Part shown: piece after piece, positions 25,576 through 33,731 of the stretch
How the letters are laid out: the number at the start of each line of letters is the position of its first letter
Numbering within the stretch: position 1 is the first letter of the stretch
DNA from: Bacillus safensis FO-36b
GTDB taxonomy: Bacteria; Bacillota; Bacilli; Bacillales; Bacillaceae
Direction: 5' to 3'
Assembly (NCBI RefSeq): GCF_000691165.1
Contig: NZ_ASJD01000003.1
Coordinates: 62,001-126,000, forward strand
Length of the DNA stretch: 64,000 nt
Notes under the pieces: generated by a model
Told to the model about the DNA's origin: nothing
What the model saw: only the letters and a program-made list of their open reading frames with translations
Database searches by the model: none
Made by a program: the position numbers and the translations under genes

Positions 25576-25746
25576 ATTCTTATCAAGAGTAGGCAGAGGG
25601 ACTAGCCCAATGAAGCCCGGCAACCGACTTCCATGAAGCACGGTGCTAATTCTTGCAGCAAGCGCTGAGAGATAAGATTCTTCGGATGAATGACACGAAA
25701 CAACCTCTTTAAGGCGCTCATGAAGCACTTGAAGAGGTTTTTTTAT
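25576..25746 (+). promoter_or_regulatory. S-box (SAM-I) riboswitch of mtnWXBD
   Basis: TTCTTATCAAGAG (25578-25590), GGCAGAGGGAC, GCCCGGCAACCG, GGTGCTAATTCTTGCAGC and GAGAGATAAGA (25667-25677) form a compact SAM-I core. A terminator follows at about 25702-25745 (AACCTCTTTAAG with CTTGAAGAGGTT, then T6). It turns off the downstream genes when SAM is abundant. Confidence 0.96.
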
Positions 25747-25783
25747 TGAACATATGCATGACGCAATCGAAAGGGGATTCCTA

Positions 25784-27004
25784 GTGAGTGAATTACTGGC
25801 AACATACGTATTAACACATCGAGAGGATGAACAAATAAATCGAAAAGCGGAGCAGATCGCGCTTGGTTTAACAGTTGGATCATGGACGGATTTGCCGCAG
25901 CTCAAAAAGGAGCAGCTTCAAAAGCATAAAGGCCGAGTTGAAAAAGTATTAGAAAAGGCTGTTCCAGCCGAAAATGGCCTTTATCAATCAGAGGTGACCA
26001 TTGCTTATCCTGAGGCAAACTTTTCAGCTGATTTACCAGCTGTTTTTACGACGATTTTTGGAAAGCTTTCACTAGACGGAAAAGTGAAGCTAGTCGATAT
26101 CCAATTTTCTGAAGAATTTAAAAAAAGCCTGCCAGGACCTGTATTTGGAATTGATGGCATACGAAAAAAGGTAAATGTGTTTGATCGTCCATTATTGATG
26201 AGTATTTTTAAAGGCGTTATCGGCCGTGATATGCAGGATTTAAAAGAGCAGCTCCGCTTACAGGCATTAGGCGGGGTTGACTTCATCAAAGACGATGAAA
26301 TTTTATTCGAAAGTCCATTAGCCCCTTTTGAAGAGCGAATCAAAGAAGGAAAAGCGATTTTAAAAGAAACCTATGAAGAAACAGGACACCGCACACTGTA
26401 TGCTGTCAATTTAACGGGCAGAACCTTTGACCTGAAGGATCGAGCGAGAAAGGCCGCTGAACTTGGGGCAGATGCGCTCTTATTCAATGTCTTTGCATAC
26501 GGCCTTGATGTCATGCAAAGCCTAGCTGAGGACCCAGACATTCCACTGCCGATTATGGCGCATCCCGCTGTGAGTGGTGCTTTGACATCCTCTCCTGAAT
26601 ATGGATTCTCGCATTCTCTTCTTTTAGGCAAATTAAATCGATATGCTGGCGCTGATTTGAGCCTCTTTCCCTCACCTTATGGGTCGGTTGCTCTTTCGAA
26701 AAAAGATGCCTTTGGAATCTATGAAGCTTGCGTAAAAGAGGATACGGTTCAAAAAACATTCCCTGTCCCGTCAGCAGGCATTCATCCAGGAATGGTACCA
26801 GTATTGATCAAAGATTTTGGAATTGATCATGTGATAAATGCAGGTGGAGGCATTCACGGACATCCGCGGGGAGCCATTGGAGGAGGGAAGGCATTTCGTT
26901 CGATCATTGATGCCGTGATACATGAAGAGTCCATCCAAGATAAGGCGGCTTCCTGCCAAGACTTAAAAGCCGCACTTGATCTTTGGGGAAGGGTAGCAGA
27001 ATAA
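25784..27004 (+). CDS. mtnW: 2,3-diketo-5-methylthiopentyl-1-phosphate enolase (RuBisCO-like)
   Basis: 406 aa from a GTG at 25784, with AAAGGGGA 6 nt upstream, giving V/M-S-E-L-L-A-T-Y. A RuBisCO-like protein: it keeps the metal-site motif F-I-K-D-D-E with the lysine at residue 169, plus H-P-A near 260 and a C-terminal G-G-G-I-H-G-H-P. It enolises diketo-methylthiopentyl-1-phosphate and does not fix CO2. First gene of the SAM-regulated mtnWXBD operon; its TAA overlaps the mtnX ATG by one base. Confidence 0.96.
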   Translation: MSELLATYVLTHREDEQINRKAEQIALGLTVGSWTDLPQLKKEQLQKHKGRVEKVLEKAVPAENGLYQSEVTIAYPEANFSADLPAVFTTIFGKLSLDGKVKLVDIQFSEEFKKSLPGPVFGIDGIRKKVNVFDRPLLMSIFKGVIGRDMQDLKEQLRLQALGGVDFIKDDEILFESPLAPFEERIKEGKAILKETYEETGHRTLYAVNLTGRTFDLKDRARKAAELGADALLFNVFAYGLDVMQSLAEDPDIPLPIMAHPAVSGALTSSPEYGFSHSLLLGKLNRYAGADLSLFPSPYGSVALSKKDAFGIYEACVKEDTVQKTFPVPSAGIHPGMVPVLIKDFGIDHVINAGGGIHGHPRGAIGGGKAFRSIIDAVIHEESIQDKAASCQDLKAALDLWGRVAE

Positions 27005-27699
27005 TGAAAAAACCAATTGTATGCTGTGATTTTGATGGAACAATTACAAAAAATGATAATATCATCCGCATCATGAAACAGTTTGCACCAAGTGAATGGA
27101 CGAAGCTGAAGGATGGTGTCCTGTCAAAGGAAATCACCATTCAAGAAGGCGTCGGGCAGATGTTTCAATTACTGAAAAGTGATCAGAAGGATGCCATTCA
27201 ATCATTTATTTTAGAGGATACAGAGATTCGAGAAGGATTTAAGCAATTTGTCGATGAGGTAAAAAAATCAGATATTCCTTTCTATGTACTTAGCGGGGGG
27301 ATGGACTTTTTTGTCTACCCCATCCTCGAAGGCATTGTCGATCGAGACGATATTTATTGCAACCATGCATCATTTGTGGAAGACCATATTCAGATTGAAT
27401 GGCCGCATGCCTGCGATAAGCAATGTCAAAATGGCTGCGGATGCTGCAAGCCCTCAATCATTCGAAAGCTGACTCATGAGGATGACTTCATCATCATGAT
27501 CGGAGATTCAGTGACTGATGTGGAGGCGGCGAAGCATGCGGATCTTACGTTTGCGCGCGACTACTTGCTCAATGAATGTCAAGAGCTCGGGCTCGTACAC
27601 AAGGAATATGACACATTTATTGATCTACAAGCGCAATTTGTTCAAATAAAGGAAGTGAAGGAATGGCAGACGCAAAGAGCAAACGCTGGCAGGAGCTAG
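27004..27699 (+). CDS. mtnX: 2-hydroxy-3-keto-5-methylthiopentenyl-1-phosphate phosphatase
   Basis: 231 aa, starting at the ATG within TAATG shared with mtnW. HAD-superfamily phosphatase: nucleophile motif C-D-F-D-G-T-I-T at residues 7-14, L-S-G-G-M-D-F near 96, a Cys-rich cap segment ([12 protein letters not shown]) near 140, and I-G-D-S-V-T-D-V near 166. It dephosphorylates the enol product of MtnW to the acireductone precursor. Its 3' end overlaps mtnB by 37 nt. Confidence 0.96.
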   Translation: MKKPIVCCDFDGTITKNDNIIRIMKQFAPSEWTKLKDGVLSKEITIQEGVGQMFQLLKSDQKDAIQSFILEDTEIREGFKQFVDEVKKSDIPFYVLSGGMDFFVYPILEGIVDRDDIYCNHASFVEDHIQIEWPHACDKQCQNGCGCCKPSIIRKLTHEDDFIIMIGDSVTDVEAAKHADLTFARDYLLNECQELGLVHKEYDTFIDLQAQFVQIKEVKEWQTQRANAGRS

Positions 27700-28301
27700 C
27701 AGACGTTAAACGTGAACTGGCTCAAAGAGATTGGTTTTTCGGAACAAGCGGTAATTTATCAATCAAGGTGTCGGATGATCCAATCACGTTTTTGGTGACG
27801 GCAAGCGGCAAAGATAAACGAAAAGAAACAAACGAAGATTTTGTGCTAGTAAATGCGGCAGGCCAGCCCCATGATCCGAACGAGCCGCTTAGACCATCAG
27901 CTGAAACACTGCTTCACACGTACGTATATGAACGGACGAAAGCAGGCTGCTGCCTCCATGTCCATACAATCGATAATAATGTGATGTCAGAGCTGTATGG
28001 GGATAAGGGAGAGATTCGTTTTAAAGGCAACGAAATCATCAAAGCGCTTGGTTATTGGGAAGAGGATGCAGAAGTGTCGATTCCGATTATTGAAAATCCA
28101 GCTCATATTCCGCAGCTTGCAGAGCAATTTGCCAAACATCTGACACTAGAGGCGTCATCTGGTGCTGTACTCATTCGCAATCATGGCATTACGGTCTGGG
28201 GAAAAACAGCCTTTGAAGCAAAACGAGTATTAGAAGCATATGAATTTTTATTTAGCTATCACTTAAAATTAGCGCTTTATCAACAGCAGCTTGTAAGATA
28301 A
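27663..28301 (+). CDS. mtnB: Methylthioribulose-1-phosphate dehydratase
   Basis: 212 aa, class II aldolase fold. It starts at the ATG after AAGGAAGTGAAGGA inside the mtnX end. Zinc ligands are visible as L-H-V-H-T (about 97-101) and R-N-H-G-I (about 173-177). The N-terminal [12 protein letters not shown] is the family phosphate loop. It dehydrates methylthioribulose-1-phosphate, acting between MtnA and MtnW. The 37-nt overlap with mtnX is unusually long for this operon. Confidence 0.96.
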   Translation: MADAKSKRWQELADVKRELAQRDWFFGTSGNLSIKVSDDPITFLVTASGKDKRKETNEDFVLVNAAGQPHDPNEPLRPSAETLLHTYVYERTKAGCCLHVHTIDNNVMSELYGDKGEIRFKGNEIIKALGYWEEDAEVSIPIIENPAHIPQLAEQFAKHLTLEASSGAVLIRNHGITVWGKTAFEAKRVLEAYEFLFSYHLKLALYQQQLVR

Positions 28302-28317
28302 AAAGGAGGAAAAACAC

Positions 28318-28848
28318 ATGGCGACGATTTTGATTCATAATGAAGAGAACACATTACTTGAAAGCGAGCAAGAGGTAGCATCATATTTGGAAAACCAAGG
28401 GGTCATTTATGAGCATTGGGATATTGAAAAGCTGCCAAACCGTTTATCAGAAAAGTATGATTTAACCGATGAGGAAAAGGAAGAGATTTTGACTGTTTTC
28501 CAAAAGGAAATCCAAAGTATTTCTGAAAAAAGAGGGTACAAAGCGCAGGATGTCATTTCATTATCTGATGCCACGCCAAATCTTGATGAGCTGCTCCAAA
28601 ACTTTAAACGTGAGCATCACCATACAGATGACGAAGTACGCTTTATTGTGAGCGGGCACGGAATCTTTGCTATTCAAGGCAAGGATGGCGTCTTTTTTGA
28701 TGTGAGATTGAATCCAGGTGATTTAATTTCTGTTCCGCCAAACATTCGTCATTACTTTACACTTCAAGAGGATCGCAAAGTGGTCGCAGTTCGCATATTT
28801 GTCACAACTGAGGGCTGGGTGCCGATTTACGAGGAAGAAACGGTTTAA
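28318..28848 (+). CDS. mtnD: Acireductone dioxygenase
   Basis: 176 aa, a cupin. AAGGAGG lies 8 nt before the ATG. Metal ligands read as H-H-H-T-D-D-E-V-R-F (about 99-108) and the later His in P-N-I-R-H-Y-F (about 140). With Fe2+ the enzyme gives ketomethylthiobutyrate plus formate; with Ni2+ it makes an off-pathway product. Last gene of the operon, followed by a strong terminator. Confidence 0.97.
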   Translation: MATILIHNEENTLLESEQEVASYLENQGVIYEHWDIEKLPNRLSEKYDLTDEEKEEILTVFQKEIQSISEKRGYKAQDVISLSDATPNLDELLQNFKREHHHTDDEVRFIVSGHGIFAIQGKDGVFFDVRLNPGDLISVPPNIRHYFTLQEDRKVVAVRIFVTTEGWVPIYEEETV

Positions 28849-28852
28849 TGAT

Positions 28853-28895
28853 AGAGCTGATCATTCCGCATGAGGCGGAAGATCAGCTTTTTTTT
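28853..28895 (+). terminator. mtnWXBD operon terminator
   Basis: AGAGCTGATCATTCCGC pairs with GCGGAAGATCAGCT, then eight T. Confidence 0.9.
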
Positions 28896-29148
28896 AGGAA
28901 ATTAGACATAAAATGAGAAAGAAAATAGTTGATTTTGATCTTCTGCATAGGATAAAATTCTGTTTAATCAATGTGTCAGTCCTGTCCAAATTTGAAGTTT
29001 ACCCCCAAATTTGATTGGGTAAAAGGTCTTTAGGCTGTAAAAAATTAAATAAAATAAGCATATTTAATTTAATTTACAAATAAAGTATAATTTTGGTGTC
29101 GGATCATTTTGAACATAGACAGTCGAAATCATTGCGGGAGCTGAGATC
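28896..29148 (+). other. Long AT-rich leader upstream of spo0E
   Basis: About 250 bp without a convincing ORF. The part 28987-29035 can fold imperfectly (GGTAAAC/GTTTACC-like and CCAAATTTG units). TATAAT at 29086-29091 is a possible -10 without an obvious -35. B. subtilis has ykvA in this interval; I do not see it here. Confidence 0.4.
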
Positions 29149-29391
29149 ATGAATATTTACGTAAGGAAAGAACAATTGCTGATGTCCATTGATGAGAAGA
29201 GAAAACAAATGGTAGAAGCTGCTCAAGTGGAAGGTTACACTGGTGAGAAGACAATTAAATATAGTCAAGAACTGGACAACCTGATGAATGAGTATCAGCA
29301 TCTTCTTTTTCATGAGAAACAATCTGCCCCCTCCTTTCATGATCTTGTGTCTCAAATGAGTCTTTTATCTGTGAACCGCCCCTCTTATTGA
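29149..29391 (+). CDS. spo0E: Spo0A-P phosphatase Spo0E
   Basis: 80 aa. Small two-helix protein with the family signature S-Q-E-L-D at residues 39-43, in the frame K-Y-S-Q-E-L-D-N-L-M-N-E-Y. The N-terminal S-I-D-E-K-R-K-Q-M helix is also typical. Spo0E removes phosphate from Spo0A and so delays sporulation. GGGAG lies before the ATG at 29149; an internal ATG at 29182 is possible. It neighbours kinD as in B. subtilis, giving kinase and phosphatase of the same pathway side by side. Confidence 0.93.
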   Translation: MNIYVRKEQLLMSIDEKRKQMVEAAQVEGYTGEKTIKYSQELDNLMNEYQHLLFHEKQSAPSFHDLVSQMSLLSVNRPSY

Positions 29392-29395
29392 CATG

Positions 29396-29428
29396 AAAAA
29401 CCGGTCTTGCATAAGCAAAACCGGCTGA
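29396..29428. terminator. Bidirectional terminator spo0E / kinD
   Basis: AACCGGTCTTGC / GCAAAACCGGCT stem, with T-rich flanks in both directions. Confidence 0.7.
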
Positions 29429-29437
29429 CATCTTCAG

Positions 29438-30946
29438 TTATGCTGAGTGAGCAGAAGGAAGCATGATCATGACAGTCGTTCCTTTATTCACTTCGCTATG
29501 AATATCAATTGTTCCGCCATACATCGAAATGATTCGTTTACACACGACAAGCCCAAGACCTGTGCCTTTTTCCTTCGATGTAATAAAGGGGAGGAAGATG
29601 TGCTTTAACATCTCTTCCGGTATGCCTTCACCTGTATCCTCTACTTTAATGATGACATGTTCTTTTTCAGCTTCGATCACAATCTTCAAATGACCGCCGT
29701 TTGGCATCGCTTCTAAAGAGTTCTTTGCTACATTTAAAACAACTTGTTTAATATGATCCTTTGTGCAATACACGCCGACATCTTGAATCGTATTGATTTG
29801 CAAATCCACTTCGACATTATAAAGATTTGCCTCAGAGAATACGATCGGCATGATCTCACTTACAATTTCTTTTACAGAGTTATTCTGCCATTTTTCTGCC
29901 GTTGGTTTTCCTAATACAAGAAATTCACTGACGATTTGGTTGATCCGTTTAATTTCTTCCTCGATGACAGAAAAATAGAGCTGATCTTCTTCTGAATGAT
30001 ACTTCTTTTGCAATAGCTGGATAAATCCGCTAATCCCTGTTAATGGGTTGCGAATTTCGTGTGCTGTACTTGCTGCGAGTGTTCCGATCAATTCAAGCTT
30101 TTGCGCTTCATTTTGATGACGCTCCTGCTGAGTTTGCCGCCTTAACACGATATATTGGACGAGTGTGAATAAAATATTTAATAAAATAAACGCACTGGAT
30201 AAAGGGATGAGCATCACAGACAGCACTTCACTTGTTGAAGCACGCTGCGGAAAGACCTCCAGCTTCCAGCTGTTTTCATCTAAATATGTAGACACGGTGC
30301 TGCCGCCCTCGGGTACTGGCTGTGGACCGCTTGTAAAGACGACATGTCCATTTTGATTCAGCATCTTAAAATGAAGATCAGGGTTCAATACATTCATAAT
30401 ATTTCTTAAATAATCAATTTGAATGGCGGCAATCAGTACATTGGTGACCTCTTCGTTTTCATCGAGAACAGGCACACAAATGGAGAGAATCCGCTGTTTT
30501 GTAATTCGGCTCACATAGTTGTCTGTGATCACGGTCTGCTTGGTCACTTGAATGCGTTTAAAGTAATCTCTGAATGATAGGTTAATTTTTTCCTTTAACG
30601 GGGTGGTGCTTGCTGTTACATTTCCTTTTTTGTCTAGGAGATACAGACCTGAAAAACGAGGTTCTTGTTTATAGATTTTCTCTAGGATGTTTTGTACTTT
30701 TTTCGTCTCAAGCGGCTGGTCAAATCCCATGGCGAGGGAAGTTAATCTCGCTTCTGTTTCACTTATTAAATAATTCATTTGATTTTTGTGAATATTTAAC
30801 ATAAGTGTAGCGGTTTGTTTGTTCTTTAAATCGATTTTTTCAGTTTCTTTTTCGTAGATAAAATAACTAATGATTAGGGTTGGAAGCATGACCAAAATAA
30901 GGTAAAGCCTGATCTTCTTCCAAAACCCTTTCAGTATACTCATCAT
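29438..30946 (-). CDS. kinD: Membrane sensor histidine kinase KinD
   Basis: 502 aa. A helix at about 13-30 and another at about 245-268 bracket an external sensor region with the dCACHE pattern (L-S-F-R-D-Y-F-K-R near 122, then T-D-N-Y-V-S-R). The dimerisation domain has phospho-accepting His296 in S-T-A-H-E-I-R-N-P. The ATPase domain has N-V-A-K-N-S-L-E-A, D-T-G-E-G-I and G-T-G-L-G-L. KinD phosphorylates Spo0F/Spo0A in B. subtilis and couples external signals to biofilm and sporulation. TTGGAG precedes the ATG. Confidence 0.92.
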   Translation of the reverse strand: MMSILKGFWKKIRLYLILVMLPTLIISYFIYEKETEKIDLKNKQTATLMLNIHKNQMNYLISETEARLTSLAMGFDQPLETKKVQNILEKIYKQEPRFSGLYLLDKKGNVTASTTPLKEKINLSFRDYFKRIQVTKQTVITDNYVSRITKQRILSICVPVLDENEEVTNVLIAAIQIDYLRNIMNVLNPDLHFKMLNQNGHVVFTSGPQPVPEGGSTVSTYLDENSWKLEVFPQRASTSEVLSVMLIPLSSAFILLNILFTLVQYIVLRRQTQQERHQNEAQKLELIGTLAASTAHEIRNPLTGISGFIQLLQKKYHSEEDQLYFSVIEEEIKRINQIVSEFLVLGKPTAEKWQNNSVKEIVSEIMPIVFSEANLYNVEVDLQINTIQDVGVYCTKDHIKQVVLNVAKNSLEAMPNGGHLKIVIEAEKEHVIIKVEDTGEGIPEEMLKHIFLPFITSKEKGTGLGLVVCKRIISMYGGTIDIHSEVNKGTTVMIMLPSAHSA

Positions 30947-31147
30947 TCATCGCTCCAACGTATTACCTAATAGACTTATTATAGCATTGAACCTATCTTT
31001 ATTACGATGACTTGTGTGATTTTTAAAAAATTAGGTGATTCGTTCTGGTCTCATTTTCGTGCTAAAGATGGATCAAAATGTTGACATTTTACTTATTGTT
31101 TATTAATGTCACATTAGTGGGTTGCATTTCATAAAGGATGATAAAAA

Positions 31148-31603
31148 ATGGAAAATCATAATGTTGAAAAATCATTGAAACTATTTATTGTATTATCACG
31201 TGCCTATCGCTCAATTAATCATCACATGAACAAACATATTGTGAAGCACGGGCTGAATCCAACTGAATTTGCTGTGCTAGAATTGCTGTATCATAAAGGT
31301 GATCAGCCGCTTCAGCAAATCGGTGATAAGATTTTACTTGCAAGCGGCAGCATCACGTATGTGGTTGATAAATTGGAGAAGAAAGAACTCCTCAGCCGCA
31401 AGGCTTGTGCAGAAGACCGCAGGGTGACATTTGCGCATATTACCAAGCAGGGACGAGCTTTGCTTGATGACATCTTCCCAGATCATGCGAAAGAAATTCA
31501 TGAGATGATCAGTGTCCTCAGCGAAGAAGAGAAAGATGCCTGCATCGATATGCTCAAACATGTAGGGCTGCGTGCAAAGCATTTATATGATCATCAAGAA
31601 TAA
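31148..31603 (+). CDS. mhqR: MarR-type repressor MhqR
   Basis: 151 aa. Winged-helix core with N-P-T-E-F-A-V-L-E-L-L-Y (about 38-49), recognition helix A-S-G-S-I-T-Y-V-V-D-K-L-E and wing E-D-R-R-V-T-F. It occupies the place of B. subtilis mhqR (ykvE), repressor of quinone-detoxifying genes, between kinD and motB. One Cys lies just before the wing (K-A-C-A-E-D) and another near the C-terminus. ykoM at 5.5 kb is a paralogue with the same N-P-T-E-F-A-V block. Confidence 0.87.
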   Translation: MENHNVEKSLKLFIVLSRAYRSINHHMNKHIVKHGLNPTEFAVLELLYHKGDQPLQQIGDKILLASGSITYVVDKLEKKELLSRKACAEDRRVTFAHITKQGRALLDDIFPDHAKEIHEMISVLSEEEKDACIDMLKHVGLRAKHLYDHQE

Positions 31604-31606
31604 ATA

Positions 31607-31798
31607 AAAAGGAAGCCGCTGGCTTCCTTTTCAGCGCGCAGGCAATCCCTCGCATTCAGTTGTCTGTCCTGCGTGCCGGTGCTCGTTCCTAGACTGCAAA
31701 GGTATTCTATCACGCTGAAAAGAAGACAAAGGGCTAAAATAGAGATCATTTTAGCCCTTTGTCAACAATCTGTAAAGAAGCCGCTGGCTTCTTTTTTT
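31607..31798 (+). repeat. Intergenic repeat, copy 3, inside the mhqR/motB terminator
   Basis: A core of about 146 bp (31628-31773) is flanked by hairpins GGAAGCCGCTGGCTTCC (31611-31627) and GAAGCCGCTGGCTTC (31777-31791). Only the right copy has a T7 tract. The core shares CCCTCGCATTC, CCGGTGCTCG, TTCCTAGACTGCAAAGG, CTATCACGCTGAA and GACAAAGGGCTAAAA...TTTTAGCCCTTTGTC with copies 1 and 2. It lacks about 29 bp, which in the other copies lie between two CTCCGGTGCTC-like direct repeats. The motB stop codon overlaps the right T-tract. Confidence 0.85.
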
Positions 31799-32567
31799 AT
31801 TTCGCTTTTTTCTCAATCGGTAAAATGAGTACTTCTACACGCCGGTTTTTACTTCTGCCTTCTGCTGTATCGTTTGAGGCAATCGGTTTGAATTCGCCGT
31901 ATCCTTTTGTACTAAAGTTCTCTTGGTTTAGATTGCTGTTTTCAAGAAGAATATTTAAAAAGTTCACAGCGCGAATGGCGCTTAAATACCAGTTTGATTC
32001 AAATTCTGAATTTCTGATCGGTACATTATCTGTATGTCCGCTAATGACAATGTCACGAGCAGGATTAATGACGAGCAGTTTTGAGATTTCTTTTGCTAAC
32101 GGGACATCCTGAGGGCGAATAACTGCCCGTCCAGAGTCAAAGAAGATACTGTCCTCAATCGTAATGAGAAGACCTTCATCTGTAAGCTTTGTTTCGAGCT
32201 TTGAACCAAGTTTTTTATTTGCAATGAATGAATCGACCTGCTTTTTGACCTTTGTGAGAACCGCTTGGTCCCTAGCCTTTGCTTTGGCTTCTTCATCTTT
32301 CTCTTCCTCGGCTGCTTTCTTGACTTGGTTGCTGTTTTCAGTTTCTTCCGTGCTTTGCATGCTGGATTGATCCATAACACCAGTACCGCCAGTAAAAACT
32401 ACATTAAAAGACTTAGCCATCTGTTCATATTTTGCCGCATCAATTGAACTAGATGCAAAGAGCACAATGAAGAGGGCGAGAAGAAGCGTTAGTAGATCGG
32501 CATAAGGGATAAGCCAAGATTCATCTACATGGTCTTCATGATCATGGTTTTTACGTTTCCTAGCCAT
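31797..32567 (-). CDS. motB: Flagellar motor stator protein MotB
   Basis: 256 aa from the ATG at 32567, overlapping the motA stop by 8 nt (ATGGCTAG). The longer frame to 32666 lies inside motA. The single helix carries the proton-binding Asp (P-Y-A-D-L-L-T-L-L-L-A-L, residue about 24). The C-terminal OmpA-like peptidoglycan-binding domain has I-S-G-H-T-D-N-V-P-I and N-W-Y-L-S-A-I-R-A. A charged linker (E-E-E-K-D-E-E-A-K-A) separates them. Forms the H+-driven stator with MotA. Confidence 0.97.
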   Translation of the reverse strand: MARKRKNHDHEDHVDESWLIPYADLLTLLLALFIVLFASSSIDAAKYEQMAKSFNVVFTGGTGVMDQSSMQSTEETENSNQVKKAAEEEKDEEAKAKARDQAVLTKVKKQVDSFIANKKLGSKLETKLTDEGLLITIEDSIFFDSGRAVIRPQDVPLAKEISKLLVINPARDIVISGHTDNVPIRNSEFESNWYLSAIRAVNFLNILLENSNLNQENFSTKGYGEFKPIASNDTAEGRSKNRRVEVLILPIEKKAK

Positions 32568-33354
32568 TTTGATTTTCTCCTTCTTCAATGACAAGATTTG
32601 CACGTTCTTTTGCTGGTAAGTACATAAGAAGTTTTTGTTCAATGACTTTTGGAGATTGACCTTCAAGAACAGAAAGAATACCTTCGATCATAATCAGACG
32701 AAGCTTTACTTCTTCCTTTGATTTACGCTTCAGTTTGTTGGCAAATGGATGCCATAACACATATCCGGTAAAAATCCCAAGCAGTGTTGCGACGAAGGCA
32801 GCACTGATCGCATGTCCAAGTGCTTCAATATCTCCCATGTTGGCAAGTGCGGCAATAAGTCCGACAACGGCGCCAAGTACCCCTAGCGTCGGAGCGTATG
32901 TACCAGCTTGTGTAAAGATTAATGCACCTGACTGATGTCGTTCAGACATGGCGTCAACTTCTTCTGTTAAGACGTCTCGAATAAATTCAGCACTTTGACC
33001 GTCAACTGCCATGCTTAACCCGTTCTTTAGAAAATCATCATCGACTTCCTCAAGACTTGCTTCTAATGCCAAAAGACCTTCACGACGCGCAATTTGTGCC
33101 CAGTTTGAAAATAGAGGGATCATTTCTTGAATCGTTGGAAGCTGGCTGTCTTTGAAAATTTTGCCGAACAATTTTGGTGTTTTCTTAATTTCACTAGAAG
33201 GGAATGCGATGACAACAGCTGCAACCGTCCCAACAATGATGATTAATATAGCCGCCGGGTTGAGAAGAGCAGTTAGACTCACACCTTTCAAAACCATACC
33301 GACACCTAGTGCAATAAATGCTAAAATAATACCAATTAACGATGTTTTGTCCAT
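32560..33354 (-). CDS. motA: Flagellar motor stator protein MotA
   Basis: 264 aa. Four membrane helices (about 4-22, 29-48, 147-167, 180-200) with a large cytosolic loop between the second and third. The P-T-L-G-V-L-G-A-V-V-G-L-I motif of helix 3 and the charged loop residues (R-R-E-G-L-L-A-L-E, E-E-V-D-D-D-F) that touch FliG are present. First gene of motAB, preceded by a SigD-type promoter. Confidence 0.97.
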   Translation of the reverse strand: MDKTSLIGIILAFIALGVGMVLKGVSLTALLNPAAILIIIVGTVAAVVIAFPSSEIKKTPKLFGKIFKDSQLPTIQEMIPLFSNWAQIARREGLLALEASLEEVDDDFLKNGLSMAVDGQSAEFIRDVLTEEVDAMSERHQSGALIFTQAGTYAPTLGVLGAVVGLIAALANMGDIEALGHAISAAFVATLLGIFTGYVLWHPFANKLKRKSKEEVKLRLIMIEGILSVLEGQSPKVIEQKLLMYLPAKERANLVIEEGENQNG

Positions 33355-33393
33355 TATCTCACCAAATCCTTTAACTATCTTTTTCTATAGTTA

Positions 33394-33420
33394 ATATCGG
33401 TGTGTTCAAGAAGGGTTTTA
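33394..33420 (-). promoter_or_regulatory. SigD promoter of motAB
   Basis: On the minus strand TAAA (33420-33417), a 15-nt spacer, then ACCGATAT (33401-33394), one base from the SigD consensus GCCGATAT. Predicted start is about 35 bp before motA. Confidence 0.85.
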
Positions 33421-33464
33421 GTCAGAATATAAAATTAAGACACTTTCTGTGAAGAATTTTTGAC

Positions 33465-33476
33465 GAAAGCGCTTTC
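33465..33476. promoter_or_regulatory. cre-like palindrome upstream of motAB
   Basis: GAAAGCGCTTTC is a perfect 12-bp palindrome equal to the core of CcpA cre sites. It lies about 45 bp upstream of the SigD -35 box and also just downstream of the small gene's terminator. Confidence 0.4.
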
Positions 33477-33484
33477 TATCTGCA

Positions 33485-33518
33485 TAAAAAGAAAACTCCC
33501 TCTCATATAAAGGGAGTC
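33485..33518 (-). terminator. Terminator of the 30-aa gene
   Basis: Minus strand ACTCCCT / AGGGAGT stem followed by TTTTCTTTTT. Confidence 0.7.
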
Positions 33519-33523
33519 TCCAT

Positions 33524-33616
33524 TTAATCGTTTTGAGCGGGTTCATCTAAATGAAGCAGCTCTTTTAATTTTTCTTCATACATGATTTTAACAAGATCGT
33601 AGCTCCAATTCATCAT
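33524..33616 (-). CDS. Very small protein, 30 aa, unknown
   Basis: ATG-ATG at 33616 with AAGAGGTGG 5 nt upstream, and its own terminator directly after the stop. The product M-M-N-W-S-Y-D-L-V-K-I-M-Y-E-E-K-L-K-E-L-L-H plus a short acidic end would form one amphipathic helix. It lies between clpE and motA on the same strand. I do not know a family. The tight ribosome site plus terminator make it more than chance, but it is very short. Confidence 0.5.
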   Translation of the reverse strand: MMNWSYDLVKIMYEEKLKELLHLDEPAQND

Positions 33617-33731
33617 GTGATCCACCTCTTTTTCTTTTATCGTAAAGGAAAAGAGGCGGGGGAGCGTCGTCGTTCAGATGGAACTTAGACGCCGCAACAT
33701 GATGGAGATGCATATCATCCTGAAGATGTAG

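Noticed and set aside
29396-29428. Search for an eag-like small gene between spo0E and kinD
   Set aside because: The two genes are only 46 bp apart here and the space is filled by a terminator.
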